From contig JAQBOZ010000022.1 in the NCBI GenBank assembly GCA_028287785.1, forward strand, positions 1 to 64,000: 64,000 bases of DNA, given 5' to 3'. Positions 62,037 to 64,000 of this stretch are shown piece after piece. Each line of letters begins with the position of its first letter. The stretch's first letter is position 1. The position numbers were made by a program, and so were the translations under genes. The notes beneath the pieces are model-generated. The model was not told the origin of the DNA. It saw only the letters and a program-made list of their open reading frames with translations, and ran no database searches. This DNA is from Chlorobiota bacterium. Lineage in GTDB: Bacteria; Bacteroidota; Ignavibacteria; OLB7.

Positions 62037-64000
62037 CTACCGGGTCATCACCAGCGAGAGGGTGCTTACCGTCCCTCCCGCGCTGACCACCACCTGATAG
62101 GCTCCGCTCGGCACCCGGACGCCGTTCTCCCCTTTCCCATCCCAGTGGAAGGTGTTGGGTCCGGCGGCGGCGTGCGCCCTGGAGAAGCGGCGGACCACCG
62201 ACCCGCGCTCATCCACCACCAGCACATCGACCTGCGATGTTCTGACGAGGTTCACGCTGATGGTCGCCTGTTCGCTGGTCGGGTTTGGAACCACGTTCGT
62301 GCTGAAGATCGCGGACGCGGCATCCCGCGGGGCGGAAACCGTTCCGGGGGTGGTGCCGTTCAACGATATCTGGATCGAATCCCCCTGCGCGTTCTTGATC
62401 ACCAGCATTCCGCTGGCGCTTCCCGGCGCGGTCGGTGAATACCGGACCGAGATCGTGAGGCAGGAATCAGGGGCCATGTTCAGCGGGGTGATGACCGCCG
62501 GAACAAGGCTGAACTGCGGATCGCCCTGGAGTGTGACCACCGAGATCGTCTCGGCCGCCGTGGACGTGTTGCAGATCTGGATGACGGTATCGCGCGCCGA
62601 GCCGACAGCCGTCGGGCTGAACGTTACGGCCGGCGTGGTTGTCGTGATGCCGAAGAGCGATCCGGTTCCCTGCAACGTGAGTGAAGGGTTATCCTTCGCG
62701 TTGCTGGTAAAATCGATCTGGGCAGCCCGCAAACCCGTGGTTGCCGGGGTAAACCGGAGCTTGATGGCGCGGTTGCCATTTGGCGGAATGTTGAACGGAG
62801 CGCCGCCGGAGATGATGGCGAACTCCGAAGCGGCCGCGCCGCTGATGGTCATGGCCGTCACTTTCAGCGTGTCATCCCCCGCGTTGCGAATCAGCCCGTC
62901 GAAGTTCTGCTCAACCGGCGAACCAACATGCACGCCGTGGAAATCGACCGGCGATATCGTAAAGACCAGCGCGGGCCCGGAGCCGGGGGCGTTCACCGTA
63001 AGGCGGGCAGGGGCGCTGGTATCCGCGCCGCAGCTATTCCTGACCACCACATCATAATCACCGAAATCAGTGGCCTTGACGCTCTTGAGCGCCAGCGACG
63101 CGCTGGTTGCGCCCGTGATATTGACGGTGCTCTTCCGCCACTGATACTGAAGATCGGGGCCGGTGGCCGTCACCGAGAAGGTGACATCGGTCCCCACAAG
63201 GGCCGTCTGCTTTATCGGCGCGACGGTGATATGCGGAAGCGGGTTGATCGTCACGGTCACCGGCGTGCTGGTGACGCTGGGCTGGCACGAGCCGCTGATC
63301 ACGACATCGTACGTCCCCGCATTCCCCGGCCCGGCCGATGCCACATCGTAAGCCGCGTTCGTGGCCCCCGAAATCGCCAGGTTGTTCTTCCGCCACTGAT
63401 AGGCAAGCCCCACTCCCGTTGCCGTCACCGTCAGATGCAGCGGCTTTCCCTCGCAGATCGTCTGCGCGGTCGGCTGGGCAGTGATGGTCGGCGCGCCCTT
63501 TACGACGAGCGTCGCCGCCAGGCTGGTTGCCGGAGGATTGCACGTTCCGGTGATCGTCACGCTATACTGTCCGGCATCGCCCGGAGCTGCAGCCGGAATG
63601 CTGAGTGCCGCACTGGTCGCGCCCGACACCTGGGTCCCACTCTTGAACCACTGGTAGGTGAGCGAGGTTCCGGTGGCCGTCACCGACATCGTGACAGGCT
63701 CTCCCTGGCAGACCGCCTGGGTAACGGGATGCACGGAAATCACCGGCGGGCTGTTGACCGTAAGCGATGCCGTGTTGCTGGTAACGCTGCCGCAACCGTT
63801 GGTGACCACCACATCGTAGGTGGTGGCGTCCGCCACCGTGGCGGCGCTGATGTTGAGCGTCGCGCCGGTCGCGCCGGTGATGTTCGTCCCCCCCTTCCGC
63901 CACTGATAGGTCGATCCCGGACCGTTGACAGCCACCGTAAAGCTGGCGGCACCGCCAAGGCATACGGTCTGCGGCGTCGGCTGCGTCTGAATGGTCGGGG
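62037..64000 (-). CDS. 3' part of a giant Ig-repeat protein with T9SS-type C-terminus (5' end beyond the window)
   Basis: 654 codons are present and the frame stays open to base 64000, where the text PTIQTQPTPQTVCLGGAASF shows another repeat starting. At least four Ig-like repeats of about 85 residues follow the pattern 'P.I...P....VC.G....V.......YQW.K.G....GAT...L.I......D.G.Y.V.....C', each with a Cys pair, as in PKD/Ig-like arrays. Then come two ASH/HYDIN-like domains (choice-of-anchor D: DFHGVHVGSPVEQNFDGLIRN and VTFSPTAVGSARDTVIQICN) and a C-terminal FlgD-like/T9SS tail (VVPNPTSEQATISVNL to STLSLVMTR). A surface-exposed adhesin-type protein is likely. Confidence 0.88.
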   Translation of the reverse strand, partial: PTIQTQPTPQTVCLGGAASFTVAVNGPGSTYQWRKGGTNITGATGATLNISAATVADATTYDVVVTNGCGSVTSNTASLTVNSPPVISVHPVTQAVCQGEPVTMSVTATGTSLTYQWFKSGTQVSGATSAALSIPAAAPGDAGQYSVTITGTCNPPATSLAATLVVKGAPTITAQPTAQTICEGKPLHLTVTATGVGLAYQWRKNNLAISGATNAAYDVASAGPGNAGTYDVVISGSCQPSVTSTPVTVTINPLPHITVAPIKQTALVGTDVTFSVTATGPDLQYQWRKSTVNITGATSASLALKSVKATDFGDYDVVVRNSCGADTSAPARLTVNAPGSGPALVFTISPVDFHGVHVGSPVEQNFDGLIRNAGDDTLKVTAMTISGAAASEFAIISGGAPFNIPPNGNRAIKLRFTPATTGLRAAQIDFTSNAKDNPSLTLQGTGSLFGITTTTPAVTFSPTAVGSARDTVIQICNTSTAAETISVVTLQGDPQFSLVPAVITPLNMAPDSCLTISVRYSPTAPGSASGMLVIKNAQGDSIQISLNGTTPGTVSAPRDAASAIFSTNVVPNPTSEQATISVNLVRTSQVDVLVVDERGSVVRRFSRAHAAAGPNTFHWDGKGENGVRVPSGAYQVVVSAGGTVSTLSLVMTR

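Overview
The window is a GC-rich stretch of bacterial chromosome with no rRNA, tRNA or CRISPR that I could find. Six or seven secreted proteins end in a type IX secretion (T9SS) type A sorting domain, recognisable as a 'YPNPA'-like start, a beta-rich domain of about 80 residues and a basic C-terminus. TonB-dependent uptake, PD40 propellers and a DUF1573-like protein are also present. Together these point to the Bacteroidota/Chlorobiota superphylum. The high GC and Chlorobi-like T9SS tails suggest an Ignavibacteria/Kapabacteria-type lineage, but that placement is inference.

Layout. 0-9 kb: an internally deleted IS3 transposase remnant at the left edge, a TetX-like flavin monooxygenase, a cupin, a DUF4157-M14-M15 multi-peptidase with a SUKH-like (immunity-type) gene just downstream, an LD-carboxypeptidase and a large NAD-binding protein. 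9-18.5 kb: four consecutive T9SS cargo proteins, three with Asp-box (sialidase-type) repeats, each followed by its own hairpin terminator. 18.8-26.4 kb: YifB/ComM-type AAA ATPase, then a run of redox enzymes (FMN reductase-like, SDR, zinc alcohol dehydrogenase, Gfo/Idh/MocA, lipoprotein sugar dehydrogenase). 26.6-33.2 kb: a hybrid histidine kinase, a 1-kb leader-like intergenic region with a possible mini-ORF and two tandem terminators, and a heterodimeric ABC exporter with a predicted asymmetric ATPase site pair. 33.2-37.1 kb: a small palindrome array, a DUF1573-like protein and two PD40/T9SS paralogues, one frameshifted.

37.3-47.2 kb holds the most unusual locus. Seven tightly overlapping genes encode a YnjB-like solute-binding lipoprotein, two permeases and an ATPase (a YnjBCD-like importer), followed by a radical SAM enzyme and two ThuA/amidotransferase-like proteins. 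A TonB-dependent receptor lies immediately upstream on the same strand, and a DUF2064 transferase upstream of that. This reads as an uptake-plus-modification system for an unknown substrate.

47.6-64 kb: peptide release factor 3, LOG-family hydrolase, MsrA, a secreted small gene broken by an amber codon, KimA-type potassium importer, a large T9SS protein, a second APC permease, glycogen synthase, and the 3' part of a giant Ig-repeat T9SS protein that runs off the right edge. This right-hand third is rich in three families of short interspersed repeats. Several copies lie within 10 bases of stop codons, and one pair forms inverted copies around the prfC-LOG-msrA block.
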